From Janthinobacterium sp051380735 (GTDB lineage: Bacteria; Pseudomonadota; Gammaproteobacteria; Burkholderiales; Burkholderiaceae_D): a DNA stretch of 64,000 bases. How positions within the stretch are numbered: the stretch's first letter is position 1; each line of letters starts with the position of its first letter. Positions 17,928 through 27,141 of the stretch are shown here, in pieces. The stretch spans positions 744,001 through 808,000 of the forward strand of contig NZ_JBNYXQ010000001.1 in NCBI RefSeq assembly GCF_051380735.1, in the 5' to 3' direction. The position numbers were made by a program, and so were the translations under genes. A model generated the notes under the pieces. The model saw only the letters and a list, made by a program, of their open reading frames with translations, was not told the origin of the DNA and searched no databases.

Positions 17928-20201
17928 TCAGCCCAATCGCAGAGGCAAGCTGCGCAGCCGTTTTCCAGTCAGGATAAACAGCGCGTTGGCCACCGCCGGC
18001 GCGATTGGCGGCGTACCGGGTTCGCCCACGCCTTCCGGGTGCGCGGCGCTGGCGATAATGATGGTCTCGACGTGGGGCGCCTGCCCCATGCGCAGCACCG
18101 GGTAGTCGTGGAAGTTGCCCTGCTCGACCCTGCCATCCTTGAAGGTAATCTCGCCCCCCAGCGCCGCCGACAGGCCGAACAGCACGCCAGACTCCATCTG
18201 CTGGGCGATGATATTGGGGTTGACGGCCAGGCCGCAATCGATGGCGCACACCACCCGCCGTACGCGGATTTCACCGTTTTCAACCGCCACCTGCGCCACT
18301 TGCGCCACGATGCTGCCGAACGACTGGTGCAGCGCCACGCCGTGCGCATGGCCGGGCGGTGCGCTGCCGGCCCTGGCCACGGCGGCGTCCAGCACGGCCA
18401 GGTGGCGCGGGTGATGTTGCAACATGGCGCGCCGGAATGCCACGCCATCGTGCTTGCCGGCATGCGCCAGCTCGTCAATAAAACTTTCCTTGAAAAACGC
18501 ATTGTGCGAGTGGCCCACCGACCGCCAGTAGCCTACCGGCACGCTGCTGTCCGCAATCACATGGGCGATGCGCTGGTTGGCGATCTCGTACGGCATATCG
18601 AATTCGCCTTCGGCGGTGGTCTTGTCCGGGCCCATGCCGGGCAAGCCAAAGTTGCGCTGCAAGTACTGGTGCGTGATCGAGGCGCTGGCCGATTTATTGT
18701 CCCAGGCGGCGATGCGGCCTTCTCCATCGAGCCGGGCACTGAAACGCGCCAGTGCAGCCGGCCGGTACACATCGTGCTTTGTATCCTGCTCGCGGGTCCA
18801 GATCAGCTGCACCGGCGCGCCGTCGCACTGCAGTGCGATGGCGACCACCTGGGCCACCATGTCCACTTCCAGCCGGCGGCCAAAACCACCGCCCAGCAGC
18901 AGCACCTCGATCGACACGTCGCTGCTGGCCACGCCGGCCACCCTGGCCGCCACGTCAACGGCGATGCCCGGCGCCTGTGTCGAGACCCACAGGCGCACCT
19001 TGCCATCCCTGACCTGCGCGGTGCAGTTGACCGGCTCCATCGCTGCATGGGCAAGAAAAGGCGCGTGGTATTCGGCCGTGACGTGCTGCATCGCCTGCAC
19101 TTCCTGGCTGTCGACCTTGCCACTGGCGTGGTAGGTGTGGCCTGCCTCGCTGTCGAGCAGGCGTGCCAGGCCGGCATACACGTCGGCACTCGACAAATTC
19201 GACTGCGCGCCCGCCCGCCACTGCGTCGGCAAGCTGGCGGCAGCCTGCCTGGCGCGCCACCAGGTATCGGCGACCACCGCCGCGCAAGACACACGCTGTT
19301 CGCCCAGGGCTGGCGTCAGGTCCAGCACTTTTTTGACGCCCGGCATGGCCAATGCCACGGGCGCATCGAACGAAGACAAGGTGTCGCCCAGGCGGCGCGG
19401 CAGATGCAGGGCTGCGTACAGCATGCCGGACGGCCGTGCATCGATGCCGAACACGGCGCTGCCATTGACTTTCGACGGTGTATCGCGGCGCGCAGCAGCG
19501 TTCCCGATCAGCTTGAAATCCGCCGGCGATTTCAGTACCGGCGTGCCCGGGTCAAGCGTGCTGGCACGCTGCGCCAGGCTGGCGTAGCCGGCGCGCCGGC
19601 CATCCACGTGCACGACTTCGCCGTTCTCGGTGCGGCATTGCGAGACGCTTGTTTGCCACTGTGCTGCAGCGGCGGCCACCAGCATGGCGCGCGCACAGGC
19701 GCCGGCCTCGCGCATCGGCTGCCAGCCATCCTTGATACTGGAAGAACCGCCGGTGACAACCACGCCCAGTTCGCGCGCCGCCTTGGCCACCGTCCACTGC
19801 GCCAGTTGCTTCAGCCGTGCGCCGTCGTCGGGGTGAAACGGCAGGCTGTCGACCAGCATGGCGACGTTACCGAAGATCTTGTCGTTGGGCGCCTGCATCA
19901 GGGTGATGGACACCAAAGGCACGTCGAGTTCCTCGGCCACCAGCATCGCCAGCGCGGTATGCACGCCCTGCCCCATTTCGCTGCGCGGCATGGCCAGTAC
20001 CACCTTGCCGTCGGGCCGGATCGCCAGCCAGCCGTTCAGGGCTACCGCGCCATCCTTGACCGGCAGCGGCGCGCTGCCGTGCAAGCGCTGGCGCGCCGGC
20101 AGCACGCCCCAGCCCAGCACCAGCGCGCCGACGCCGGCCACGCCCAGCCCCAGGCCTTTGAGCAGGAAACGTCGGCGGGAGGCAGGTAGCGTTACAGCCA
20201 T
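17928..20201 (-). CDS. Molybdopterin-binding aldehyde/isoquinoline oxidoreductase large subunit (Tat-exported)
   Basis: Xanthine dehydrogenase-family large subunit, of the branch resembling isoquinoline 1-oxidoreductase beta. A twin-arginine signal (SRRRFLLKGLG) is followed by a hydrophobic stretch. Mo-cofactor motifs include SEMGQGVHT near residue 55, GGGFGRR in the middle, and the C-terminal GVGEPGTPP carrying the catalytic Glu. I start at the ATG at 20201, directly before the Tat signal. A TTG at 20231 overlapping the upstream gene's stop is an alternative. No [2Fe-2S] small-subunit gene is adjacent, although this branch normally needs one. The substrate is unknown. Confidence 0.85.
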   Translation of the reverse strand: MAVTLPASRRRFLLKGLGLGVAGVGALVLGWGVLPARQRLHGSAPLPVKDGAVALNGWLAIRPDGKVVLAMPRSEMGQGVHTALAMLVAEELDVPLVSITLMQAPNDKIFGNVAMLVDSLPFHPDDGARLKQLAQWTVAKAARELGVVVTGGSSSIKDGWQPMREAGACARAMLVAAAAAQWQTSVSQCRTENGEVVHVDGRRAGYASLAQRASTLDPGTPVLKSPADFKLIGNAAARRDTPSKVNGSAVFGIDARPSGMLYAALHLPRRLGDTLSSFDAPVALAMPGVKKVLDLTPALGEQRVSCAAVVADTWWRARQAAASLPTQWRAGAQSNLSSADVYAGLARLLDSEAGHTYHASGKVDSQEVQAMQHVTAEYHAPFLAHAAMEPVNCTAQVRDGKVRLWVSTQAPGIAVDVAARVAGVASSDVSIEVLLLGGGFGRRLEVDMVAQVVAIALQCDGAPVQLIWTREQDTKHDVYRPAALARFSARLDGEGRIAAWDNKSASASITHQYLQRNFGLPGMGPDKTTAEGEFDMPYEIANQRIAHVIADSSVPVGYWRSVGHSHNAFFKESFIDELAHAGKHDGVAFRRAMLQHHPRHLAVLDAAVARAGSAPPGHAHGVALHQSFGSIVAQVAQVAVENGEIRVRRVVCAIDCGLAVNPNIIAQQMESGVLFGLSAALGGEITFKDGRVEQGNFHDYPVLRMGQAPHVETIIIASAAHPEGVGEPGTPPIAPAVANALFILTGKRLRSLPLRLG

Positions 20202-20227
20202 GGGATTGGTCCAGTAGGTGTCAGTGT

Positions 20228-23200
20228 TCAATTGTCAAGCCAGCGCTCGACTATATCCTGCGCCAGCACCGGCCGGCTATAAAAATAGCCTTGCGCCAGC
20301 CGGCAGCCATGGCGCAGCAAAAAGGCGGCCTGTTCCTGCGTCTCCACGCCTTCGGCGATCACCGACAGCTGCATGCTCTTGCCCAGCTGGATAATGGCGA
20401 TCGCGATGGCCTCGTCGTTGGCGTCGCGCGCGATATCCTTGATGAAGGAGCGGTCGATCTTCAGGGTCTGCACCGGCAACTGCTTCAGGTACGCCAGCGA
20501 GGAATAACCGGTGCCGAAGTCGTCGATGGCCAGGCCCACGCCGATGGCGTGCAGGTCGTTGATGTAGCCGAGCGCGTCGCCGGTATTCATGATCACCGAT
20601 TCCGTCACTTCCAGCTGCAGCCGCTGCGGCTCGAGGCCGGTTTCGCGCAGGATGTCGGCCACCACGCCGGCCATGCTGCCGCGCTCGAACTGCTTGACCG
20701 ACAGGTTGACCGCCATTTTCGGCACATGCAGGCCCTGCGCCTGCCAGCGCATCATCTGGCGGCAGGCTTCGTCCAGCACCCATTTGCCAAGCTGGTTGAT
20801 ATAGCCGCTATCTTCGGCCAGCGGAATAAAGCGCGCAGGGGCAATCAGGCCCAGTTCGGGATGGTTCCAGCGTACCAGCGCTTCCACGCCGATCAGGCGG
20901 CCCGTGTCGATTTCCACCTGCGGCTGGTAATTAAGGAAGATTTCGTTCTTTTCGATCGAGCGGCGCAGATAGGTTTCCAGGCGCAGCCGCTCGATGCCTT
21001 CGCCCGTCATCGACGGCGCATAGAAACGATAGCCATTGCGCCCGCGCGCCTTGGCCTGGTACATGGCCACGTCGGCATTGCGGATCAACATGTTCAAGTC
21101 CTGTGCGTCCTCGGGGAACAGGCTCACGCCCACGCTGCAGGTGACGAACAACTCGTGGCCGGTCACCAGGAACGGCTGTTCGAACATGGCAACCAGTTTT
21201 TCCGCCACCTGGGTCGCGCCGTACTGGCCGTCGACGTTTTCCAGCAGCACGATGAATTCATCGCCGCCAAGGCGCGCCAGGGTATCGCCTTCGCGCAGGC
21301 GCGCCGACAGTTGCGCCGCCACCTGCTGCAGCAATTCGTCGCCGATATGGTGGCCCAGCGTGTCATTCACATTCTTGAACCGGTCCAGGTCAATGAACAG
21401 GATGGCCAATTGCTCGCCGTCGCGCGCGGCGCGCAGCAAGGCGTGCTGCAGGCGGTCGTGGAACAGCAGGCGGTTCGGCAGCGCGGTCAGCGGATCGTGG
21501 TGCGCCAGGTGGTCGAGCTTTTCCTGCGCCTGCTTGACCTGCGTGATATCGCTGCACACGCCCACGTAATGAGTGGTCAGCCCCTGCGTGTCGCGCACCG
21601 CGCTGATGGTCAGCCATTCCAGGTAGATCTCGCCGTTCTTGCGCCGGCGCCATAGCTCGCCGCGCCAGAAGCCGGAAGCGATCAGCTCATCCCACATGCC
21701 CTCATAAAACGCTTCATCGTGGCGTTCGGAACGCGTCAGCGAGGAATGCCTGCCTATGGCTTCGGCTTCGGTGTAGCCGGTGATCTGTGTAAAGGCGGGA
21801 TTGACGGCGACGATCACGTCCTCGATATCGACCACCATCACGGCGTCGGCGATATGCTCCAGCACGGTGGCCGACAGGCGCAGCTTTTCTTCGGCTTCCT
21901 TGCGCGCGGTGATGTCGGCATACACCCAGATGCTGCCTTCGCCGGGGCGCAGCGGATCGAGCGCGCAGCCGCTCACCAGCGCCCAGAACAGGCTGCCGTC
22001 GCGGCGCCGGTAATGACGCTCTTCGCTGAACTCGCCGCCGGCCGCCATGGCCGGATACTGGCGCTCGCCCGCCTTCTCGAAATCGTGCTGGGTGAGAAAC
22101 ACGATGGCAGTCGAGCTGCCCGTCATGGCGCCAGGGTCATAGCCAAACAACTCTTCGCAGCGGCGGTTGACGGAAACGATGCGGCGGTGGCGCACGAACA
22201 TCACGCCGAACATCACATTGTCGAGTATCGCGCTCTGCTCGGTCAGCAGCGCTTCGATGCGCATTTCGTGGTGCTTGCGCTGGCTGATGTCGGCGATGAT
22301 GCCGTCGACCCAGATCATGCCCGCGCTGCCGGCCTGCGGCTGGCCATTTTCCGCCACCCAGCGCTCGGTGCCGGTGGCGTCGACGACGCGGTATTCAAGC
22401 GCATACGGGCGCATCTCGGCGACCGCCTGCTTGACGGCGCGGCGGTGCGTACGGCGGTCTTCCGGGCAGATCAGGTCGACCCAGGAATGGGTGCTGCCGC
22501 GCATCAGCTGCGCGGCCGTATAGCCGACGATGTCTTCGATGGCGTCGCTGATGAAATCGATGGGGCCGTCGGGCCGGTAGCGGAACACGGCGCCCGGCAC
22601 TTGCGTGACGATGGTGCGGAAGCGCTCTTCGCGCTGGCCTACGTCTTCGAACAGCTGGCGGATCGCGGCGCGCATCTGTTCGAGCTGCGTTGCCAGGCGG
22701 CCCAGTTCGTCGTTGCCGCCCGCTTCCAGGCGTGTATCAAAGTCGCCATGCGACAGGCGGTCGGAAAAGCGCATCAATCGGCGCAGCGGCCGCAACAGGC
22801 GGCGGTTCATGAACAGCACGATCAGCGCCATCGAAATGGCCAGCTGCGCGCCCAGCACGAACACATAGGCGATCTGCTTTTCGCGCAGTTCCTGCTGGCT
22901 GCGCGCATCGTCCATTTCCACCACCACATGGCCGATGCGTTCGCCGCGCACGGCGATATCGCGTTCCGCCCGGTACACATTGCCGACCGGGCGTTGCGGC
23001 GCCTGCAGGCGCATGAATTCGGCGTCACCCTGGCCCACTACCTGCACCAGCAGCACGGCGCGGTCGCGCATCACCGATTCGACCAGTGACTGGGCCGATT
23101 CGGCATTCATGTTCCACAAGGACTCCTGCATGCCCAGCGCCAGGATATCGGCATTGCGCTGCAACGCCTCGTTCAGGCCGGTATGCGCCGACTGGCGCTC

Positions 23201-23344
23201 GTGCACGCCGACCAGCAGATAGCTGCCGATCAGGGCCGGTATCACCAGTCCGCCCAGCACCACCAGCAGCAAGGCGCCATAGATCGAGGAACCATACAGG
23301 GTGCGAAGGCTGGCCAGCCAGCGGCGATGGGGGGAATCAGCCAT
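20228..23344 (-). CDS. Membrane PAS-GGDEF-EAL cyclic-di-GMP signalling protein
   Basis: 1038 residues. A transmembrane segment (about 20-45), an extracytoplasmic sensor and a second membrane segment (about 160-180) lead into a HAMP-like region. Three PAS/PAC units follow (about 240-355, 365-480, 490-610). The GGDEF domain has an intact GGDEF at about residue 693. The EAL domain has EALVRW at about residue 821 and DDFGTGYSSLAYLK further on. Both motifs are intact, so synthase and phosphodiesterase activities are both possible. It abuts or overlaps the molybdopterin oxidase gene downstream. Confidence 0.93.
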   Translation of the reverse strand: MADSPHRRWLASLRTLYGSSIYGALLLVVLGGLVIPALIGSYLLVGVHERQSAHTGLNEALQRNADILALGMQESLWNMNAESAQSLVESVMRDRAVLLVQVVGQGDAEFMRLQAPQRPVGNVYRAERDIAVRGERIGHVVVEMDDARSQQELREKQIAYVFVLGAQLAISMALIVLFMNRRLLRPLRRLMRFSDRLSHGDFDTRLEAGGNDELGRLATQLEQMRAAIRQLFEDVGQREERFRTIVTQVPGAVFRYRPDGPIDFISDAIEDIVGYTAAQLMRGSTHSWVDLICPEDRRTHRRAVKQAVAEMRPYALEYRVVDATGTERWVAENGQPQAGSAGMIWVDGIIADISQRKHHEMRIEALLTEQSAILDNVMFGVMFVRHRRIVSVNRRCEELFGYDPGAMTGSSTAIVFLTQHDFEKAGERQYPAMAAGGEFSEERHYRRRDGSLFWALVSGCALDPLRPGEGSIWVYADITARKEAEEKLRLSATVLEHIADAVMVVDIEDVIVAVNPAFTQITGYTEAEAIGRHSSLTRSERHDEAFYEGMWDELIASGFWRGELWRRRKNGEIYLEWLTISAVRDTQGLTTHYVGVCSDITQVKQAQEKLDHLAHHDPLTALPNRLLFHDRLQHALLRAARDGEQLAILFIDLDRFKNVNDTLGHHIGDELLQQVAAQLSARLREGDTLARLGGDEFIVLLENVDGQYGATQVAEKLVAMFEQPFLVTGHELFVTCSVGVSLFPEDAQDLNMLIRNADVAMYQAKARGRNGYRFYAPSMTGEGIERLRLETYLRRSIEKNEIFLNYQPQVEIDTGRLIGVEALVRWNHPELGLIAPARFIPLAEDSGYINQLGKWVLDEACRQMMRWQAQGLHVPKMAVNLSVKQFERGSMAGVVADILRETGLEPQRLQLEVTESVIMNTGDALGYINDLHAIGVGLAIDDFGTGYSSLAYLKQLPVQTLKIDRSFIKDIARDANDEAIAIAIIQLGKSMQLSVIAEGVETQEQAAFLLRHGCRLAQGYFYSRPVLAQDIVERWLDN

Positions 23345-23592
23345 GCAGGCACGGGCCTGGGTGAGTCATGCGAGCGGTCATCGAATGGTAGCGGGAGGTT
23401 ACGGAAAGCGAACGGCGGAAGGAATTTTCCAAAGGCAATTATGCATGGAAAAAGCACGCAAAGTGATATCTGGCGGTACAAGCGGCAGGAATATGTACCA
23501 GAAACCACACGCCTTGCCAGCGTTTCCCTGCCTGCCCTGCAGAAAAAGCCGCGCCTTGCTATCATCGCGCCACTTTACCTAGAGGAACCACC

Positions 23593-24099
23593 ATGACCTT
23601 CTCCATCCACTCCGCATCGATTCCCGTCTTCAAGCAAATCCTGGGCAGCCTGGCTGCCATCCTGGACAAGGCCGAAACGCATGCGCAAGACAAGAAAATC
23701 GATCCGAACGCGCTGCTGCAGTTCCGTTTTTTCCCGGACATGCTGCCGTTCGTGCGCCAGATCCAGATCGCCACCGATTTTGCCAAGGGCTGCGGCGCGC
23801 GCCTGGCCGGCGTGGCCGTGCCCCCATATGAAGATACGGAACAGAGCTTTGCCGAACTGAAGGCGCGCATCGTGAAAACCATCGCCTTCCTGGAAAGCCT
23901 GCCGGCTGCCGACATCGAAGGCAGCGAAACGCGCGCGATTACCACCGGCAGCGGCGAAAAGACCAAGCACTTCACTGGCCAGACCTATCTGTTCCACTAC
24001 GCGCTGCCGCATTTCTTCTTCCACGCCACCACCGCCTACGACATCCTGCGCCATAACGGTGTTGAAGTCGGTAAAAAAGACTTTATCGGCAGCTATTGA
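23593..24099 (+). CDS. DUF1993 family protein
   Basis: 168-residue protein matching DUF1993: a helical DinB-like fold is expected, with LLQFRFFPDMLPFVRQIQ in the first third and FHYALPHFFFHATTAYDILR near the end. Function is unknown. It is divergent from the GGDEF-EAL gene and convergent with the DUF1289 gene. Confidence 0.85.
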   Translation: MTFSIHSASIPVFKQILGSLAAILDKAETHAQDKKIDPNALLQFRFFPDMLPFVRQIQIATDFAKGCGARLAGVAVPPYEDTEQSFAELKARIVKTIAFLESLPAADIEGSETRAITTGSGEKTKHFTGQTYLFHYALPHFFFHATTAYDILRHNGVEVGKKDFIGSY

Positions 24100-24109
24100 T
24101 CGCAGCGGG

Positions 24110-24313
24110 TCAGCTATTGCGGCGCGGGTAGCCCTGCGCCAATATCCGCACCCACACGACTTCTTTTTGTTCCGGCGTCATCGACACCCAGTGCGCCACT
24201 TCCACCACGCTGCGGCCACAGCCGCGGCAGATTTCGTCAAAGGTGGTGGAACAGACGGCCACGCACGGCGTGTCGGGGCGCTCGGGCAAATCGCCAGCCA
24301 TCTCATTTCCCAT
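24110..24313 (-). CDS. DUF1289 family small Cys-rich protein
   Basis: 67-residue protein with the DUF1289 pattern PCVAVC...ICRGCGRS followed by VAHWVSMTPEQK. The four cysteines suggest metal binding. The ATG at 24313 has an AGG ribosome site and overlaps the end of the upstream DUF1415 gene. A second ATG at 24301 is possible. It is likely cotranscribed with DUF1415. Confidence 0.85.
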   Translation of the reverse strand: MGNEMAGDLPERPDTPCVAVCSTTFDEICRGCGRSVVEVAHWVSMTPEQKEVVWVRILAQGYPRRNS

Positions 24314-24887
24314 CTGAACCTGCCTTCGCGATGCCGAGCTTCTCCCAGCCGTCCAGGCCCAGCTTTTCAAGCGTGGCGATATTCTTGTCGAAAATCTCGG
24401 ACGCCTCCGGGAACGCCTCCACCGCGCGCTCGATGCTGTCTTCGCGCAGCAGGTGCAGGGTCGGATACGGCGAGCGGTTGGTAAAGTTGCTGATATCGTC
24501 TTCGAACGTCTCGGCAAACTGATAATGCGGATGGAAGCTGGCCACTTGCAGCTCGCCTGCCAGGTGCATGTCTTCCACCGCCGCGTCGGCCACGTCGAGG
24601 AACTCGTTGTAGTCGAGGAAATCGTTCAGCGTATACGGATGGATCAGCAGGGTCGTGTCGATCTGCTCCGGGCTGCTGTCGGCCAGTGTTTGCAATTCGT
24701 CCATCAGCATCGCCAGCAGGTCTTCCGGATTGCTCGAATCGCAGACCACGTAGCGTATCTGTTTCTTCACATGTACGGCCTTGGCAAACGGGCACAAATT
24801 GAGGCCGATCACGGCCTTTTCCAGCCAGTCGACGGTGTTGGCGATAATGACGGCGTGGTCGTCGTCGTGGCGCGGCGGGGTATTCAT
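24303..24887 (-). CDS. DUF1415 family protein
   Basis: 194-residue conserved protein (VDWLEKAVIGLNLCPFAKA, then FHPHYQFAETFEDDISNFTNRSPYP pattern in the middle). Function is unknown, and it is widespread in beta- and gammaproteobacteria. The overlap with the DUF1289 gene suggests an operon. A perfect 8-bp hairpin (TGGCCGGC/GCCGGCCA, 24913-24936) lies in its leader. Confidence 0.85.
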   Translation of the reverse strand: MNTPPRHDDDHAVIIANTVDWLEKAVIGLNLCPFAKAVHVKKQIRYVVCDSSNPEDLLAMLMDELQTLADSSPEQIDTTLLIHPYTLNDFLDYNEFLDVADAAVEDMHLAGELQVASFHPHYQFAETFEDDISNFTNRSPYPTLHLLREDSIERAVEAFPEASEIFDKNIATLEKLGLDGWEKLGIAKAGSDGK

Positions 24888-25120
24888 ATACAGGACTCTC
24901 TATTGAAAAAGGTGGCCGGCAAATGGCGGCCGGCCAAAGCCAAATTGTACGCACTCTTTGCGCAGTCTCATACCTGAGGACTACCACGCTTGCGCCAGGC
25001 CATGGCGCAACTATGCTATAACAGCGGCCGAACACGGCATTGGGCGAATTTTATTGGCAATAATTGCATTATTTGCGAATGGAAACTTCCCTTTATGCTG
25101 TCATCAGGCTGACATAATTC

Positions 25121-25150
25121 TTGACTCAGGCATGTGGATATACGTACACT
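25121..25150 (+). promoter_or_regulatory. Predicted promoter of the mltD-like gene in the 24888-25205 gap
   Basis: TTGACT (25121-25126) and TACACT (25145-25150) are separated by 18 bp, about 55 bp before the ATG at 25206. The rest of this 318-bp gap holds only the DUF1415 leader hairpin and AT-rich sequence (25040-25120). No gene was seen. Confidence 0.4.
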
Positions 25151-25205
25151 CGCTGCTTGATCATGGCTTAGTCCGATGTTTCTTCGACGACAACAATGGA
25201 ACACT

Positions 25206-26618
25206 ATGCACGAAAACTCCTTTAAATCGACCGCACTGGCGGCATTGGTCCTGGCCCTGGCGCCAGCCCTGAGCCAGGCGTACGAAGCCGGTGTTGAGAG
25301 CGATAACGCGCCAGTCGCCAGCACGACACCAGCCTTGATTCCGTTACCGCCACAGGTCACGGCAAAACTCCCCACCCTCGACAACCGCCTGCAAAAGACC
25401 GATCGCCTGATGAAAAATCTCAGCGACAGTTCCGATCCTCTGCGCGAAGCCGATGTCTGGGGCCGCATCCGCAGCGGCTATGCGATTCCCGACCTGAACA
25501 ACCAGCTCGTTGCCAACCACGTCAACTGGTACGCCACCCGCCCCGACCACCTGGCACGCACCACGGCGCGCGCCTCGCGCTACATCTACTATGTGGTGCA
25601 GGAACTGGAAAAGCGCGGCATGCCGACCGAACTGGCCTTGCTGCCGTTTATCGAATCGGCCTTCAATCCACAGGCTTTCTCCAGCGCCAGTGCGGCTGGC
25701 CTGTGGCAGTTCGTGCCGGCCACGGGACGTGATTTCAACCTCAAGCAAAACATGTTCAAGGATGAGCGCCGCGGCGTGCTGGCCTCGACCGATGCGGCAC
25801 TGACTTATCTGCAGCGCCTGTATGACATGTTTGGCGACTGGCAACTGGCCCTGGCTGCCTACAACTGGGGTGAAGGCTCGGTGCAGCGCGCCATCAAGAA
25901 AAACCAGTCGCTGGGCAAGCCGACCGACTTTGAAAGCCTGGCCGACCTGATGCCGGCCGAAACGCGCAACTACGTGCCGAAGCTGCAGGCGGTGAAGAAT
26001 ATCATTGCCAACCCTGCCCAGTATGGCCTGAGCCTGCCGGTGGTCGATAACCAGCCCTATTTTACGGCGATCGACAAAACCAGCGACATCGACATCACGG
26101 TGGCCGCCCAGCTGGCCGAACTGTCCACCGACGAATTCAAGGCGCTCAACCCGCAATTCAACCGCCCGGTCATCATCGGTGGCGAAAAGACCAAGATCTT
26201 GCTGCCGCAGGAAAACGCCGCCAAGTTCACCACCAACCTGGCGCAATGGGGCCATGCCCTGTCGAGCTGGACCACGCACAAGATCACCAACGCGCGCGAA
26301 CGCATCGAAACGCTGGCGTCGAAATTCGGCACCACGGCCGATGTGTTGCGCCAGGCGAACAATATTCCCCAGCGCATGCGCCTGCGCGCCGGTTCAACCA
26401 TCCTGGTGCCGAAAACCTCGGCCACGATGAACATGAACATCACCCAGGAAATCGCCGACAACGCCACCATGCTGTTCGAAGCGGACCGTCCGGAACGGGC
26501 CCTGAAGAATGCCCGCCGCGCCGTCAAGGGCGGCAAGGTACAGGCCGCGCCTATCTCGCTGGTCAAGCCACGCATTCAGCGCGGCGGCGGCAACAGCCGC
26601 GCCAAGGCACGCCACTGA
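25206..26618 (+). CDS. mltD: Membrane-bound lytic murein transglycosylase D-like protein
   Basis: Cleaves peptidoglycan glycan strands to 1,6-anhydro products. A signal peptide (about residues 8-25) is followed by the lytic transglycosylase domain with catalytic Glu150 in PFIESAFNPQA and the ASAAGLWQFVPATGR motif. The C-terminal part has a LysM-type repeat (LASKFGTTADVLRQANNI) and a weaker one before it. No lipobox Cys was seen, unlike E. coli MltD. The start is the ATG at 25206. Length is 470 residues, ending in a basic tail. Confidence 0.9.
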   Translation: MHENSFKSTALAALVLALAPALSQAYEAGVESDNAPVASTTPALIPLPPQVTAKLPTLDNRLQKTDRLMKNLSDSSDPLREADVWGRIRSGYAIPDLNNQLVANHVNWYATRPDHLARTTARASRYIYYVVQELEKRGMPTELALLPFIESAFNPQAFSSASAAGLWQFVPATGRDFNLKQNMFKDERRGVLASTDAALTYLQRLYDMFGDWQLALAAYNWGEGSVQRAIKKNQSLGKPTDFESLADLMPAETRNYVPKLQAVKNIIANPAQYGLSLPVVDNQPYFTAIDKTSDIDITVAAQLAELSTDEFKALNPQFNRPVIIGGEKTKILLPQENAAKFTTNLAQWGHALSSWTTHKITNARERIETLASKFGTTADVLRQANNIPQRMRLRAGSTILVPKTSATMNMNITQEIADNATMLFEADRPERALKNARRAVKGGKVQAAPISLVKPRIQRGGGNSRAKARH

Positions 26619-26648
26619 TCACCGCCTGATTCATCATCGCTGGGCACC

Positions 26649-26684
26649 ACCGGCCGCCACAGTCTTGCTGTGGCGGCCGGTTTT
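26649..26684 (+). terminator. Rho-independent terminator after mltD
   Basis: ACCGGCCGCCACAG / CTGTGGCGGCCGGT forms a perfect 14-bp stem with a 5-base loop followed by TTTT. It lies 30 bp past the mltD stop. Confidence 0.85.
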
Positions 26685-26801
26685 ACATTGCCCGCCCGAT
26701 TTGCGCGACGCATCATGGCTACGCTCGTCGCGCTGCAGGTCGATTGCAGCTTTTCGCAAATGATGACCATCAAACCCGAAGTAGACTGATGCCGTGATGA
26801 G

Positions 26802-26841
26802 CGATATTTATCGGTTGTCACTTGACAACCGATAAATATCG
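26802..26841. repeat. Perfect 19-bp inverted repeat (operator candidate) before the small gene pair
   Basis: CGATATTTATCGGTTGTCA is followed by CT and then by its exact reverse complement. The -35 hexamer of the predicted promoter lies in the right arm. The position before a small gene and a helix-turn-helix gene fits an autoregulatory operator. It has no T tract and lies before the gene, so a terminator is less likely. Confidence 0.75.
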
Positions 26842-26850
26842 ACTTATCTT
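26822..26850 (+). promoter_or_regulatory. Predicted sigma-70 promoter embedded in the palindrome
   Basis: TTGACA (26822-26827) is followed after 17 bp by TATCTT (26845-26850). The implied start is only a few bases from the ATG at 26862, and GGAGG (26851-26855) lies between, so the transcript leader would be very short. Confidence 0.5.
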
Positions 26851-26861
26851 GGAGGCATGCC

Positions 26862-27137
26862 ATGGCCCGCTCCCCGCATCCAAAAAAGGATATCGAAGCG
26901 GCATTGCGCCACGCGGAAAGCCAGGGGTGGCGCGTGGAAACGGGTGGCAGCCATGCCTGGGGCAAGATGTACTGCCCCTGGAACGACGCAGAATGCCGCT
27001 GCGGCGAATTCTGCATCGCCTGCATCTGAAGCACGCCGAAAAATGCCACCAATCATGCACGTGCTCTGCGGCGGGTGGTCGATCACTGCACCGCGCAAAA
27101 AGTGATCCTCGATATCATGCGCAAGCCCAGGGGGTAA
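26862..27137 (+). pseudogene. Small HicA-like conserved protein interrupted by an in-frame TGA
   Basis: ATG at 26862 with GGAGG seven bases upstream. The frame reads MARSPHPKKDIEAALRHAE, then GWRVETGGSHAWGK and a Cys-rich CRCGEFCIACI, and stops at TGA 27027-27029 (55 residues). The same frame continues as STPKNATNHARALRRVVDHC to TAA at 27135-27137. My recollection of this family is that members read SIWSTPKN here, so TGA replaces a TGG Trp codon. The N-terminal HicA-like helix and the GG-H element suggest a small RNA-binding toxin-like fold. The helix-turn-helix gene starts 4 bp later. It could be a pseudogene, or could yield a 55-residue product. Confidence 0.7.
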
Positions 27138-27141
27138 ACAA

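Noticed and set aside
18039..20189. 716-codon open frame antisense to the molybdopterin oxidase
   Set aside because: It mirrors a well-supported gene and has the same composition artefact; no ribosome site or motif.
26649..26684. Possible REP element after mltD
   Set aside because: A single perfect stem followed by T bases is explained by a Rho-independent terminator.
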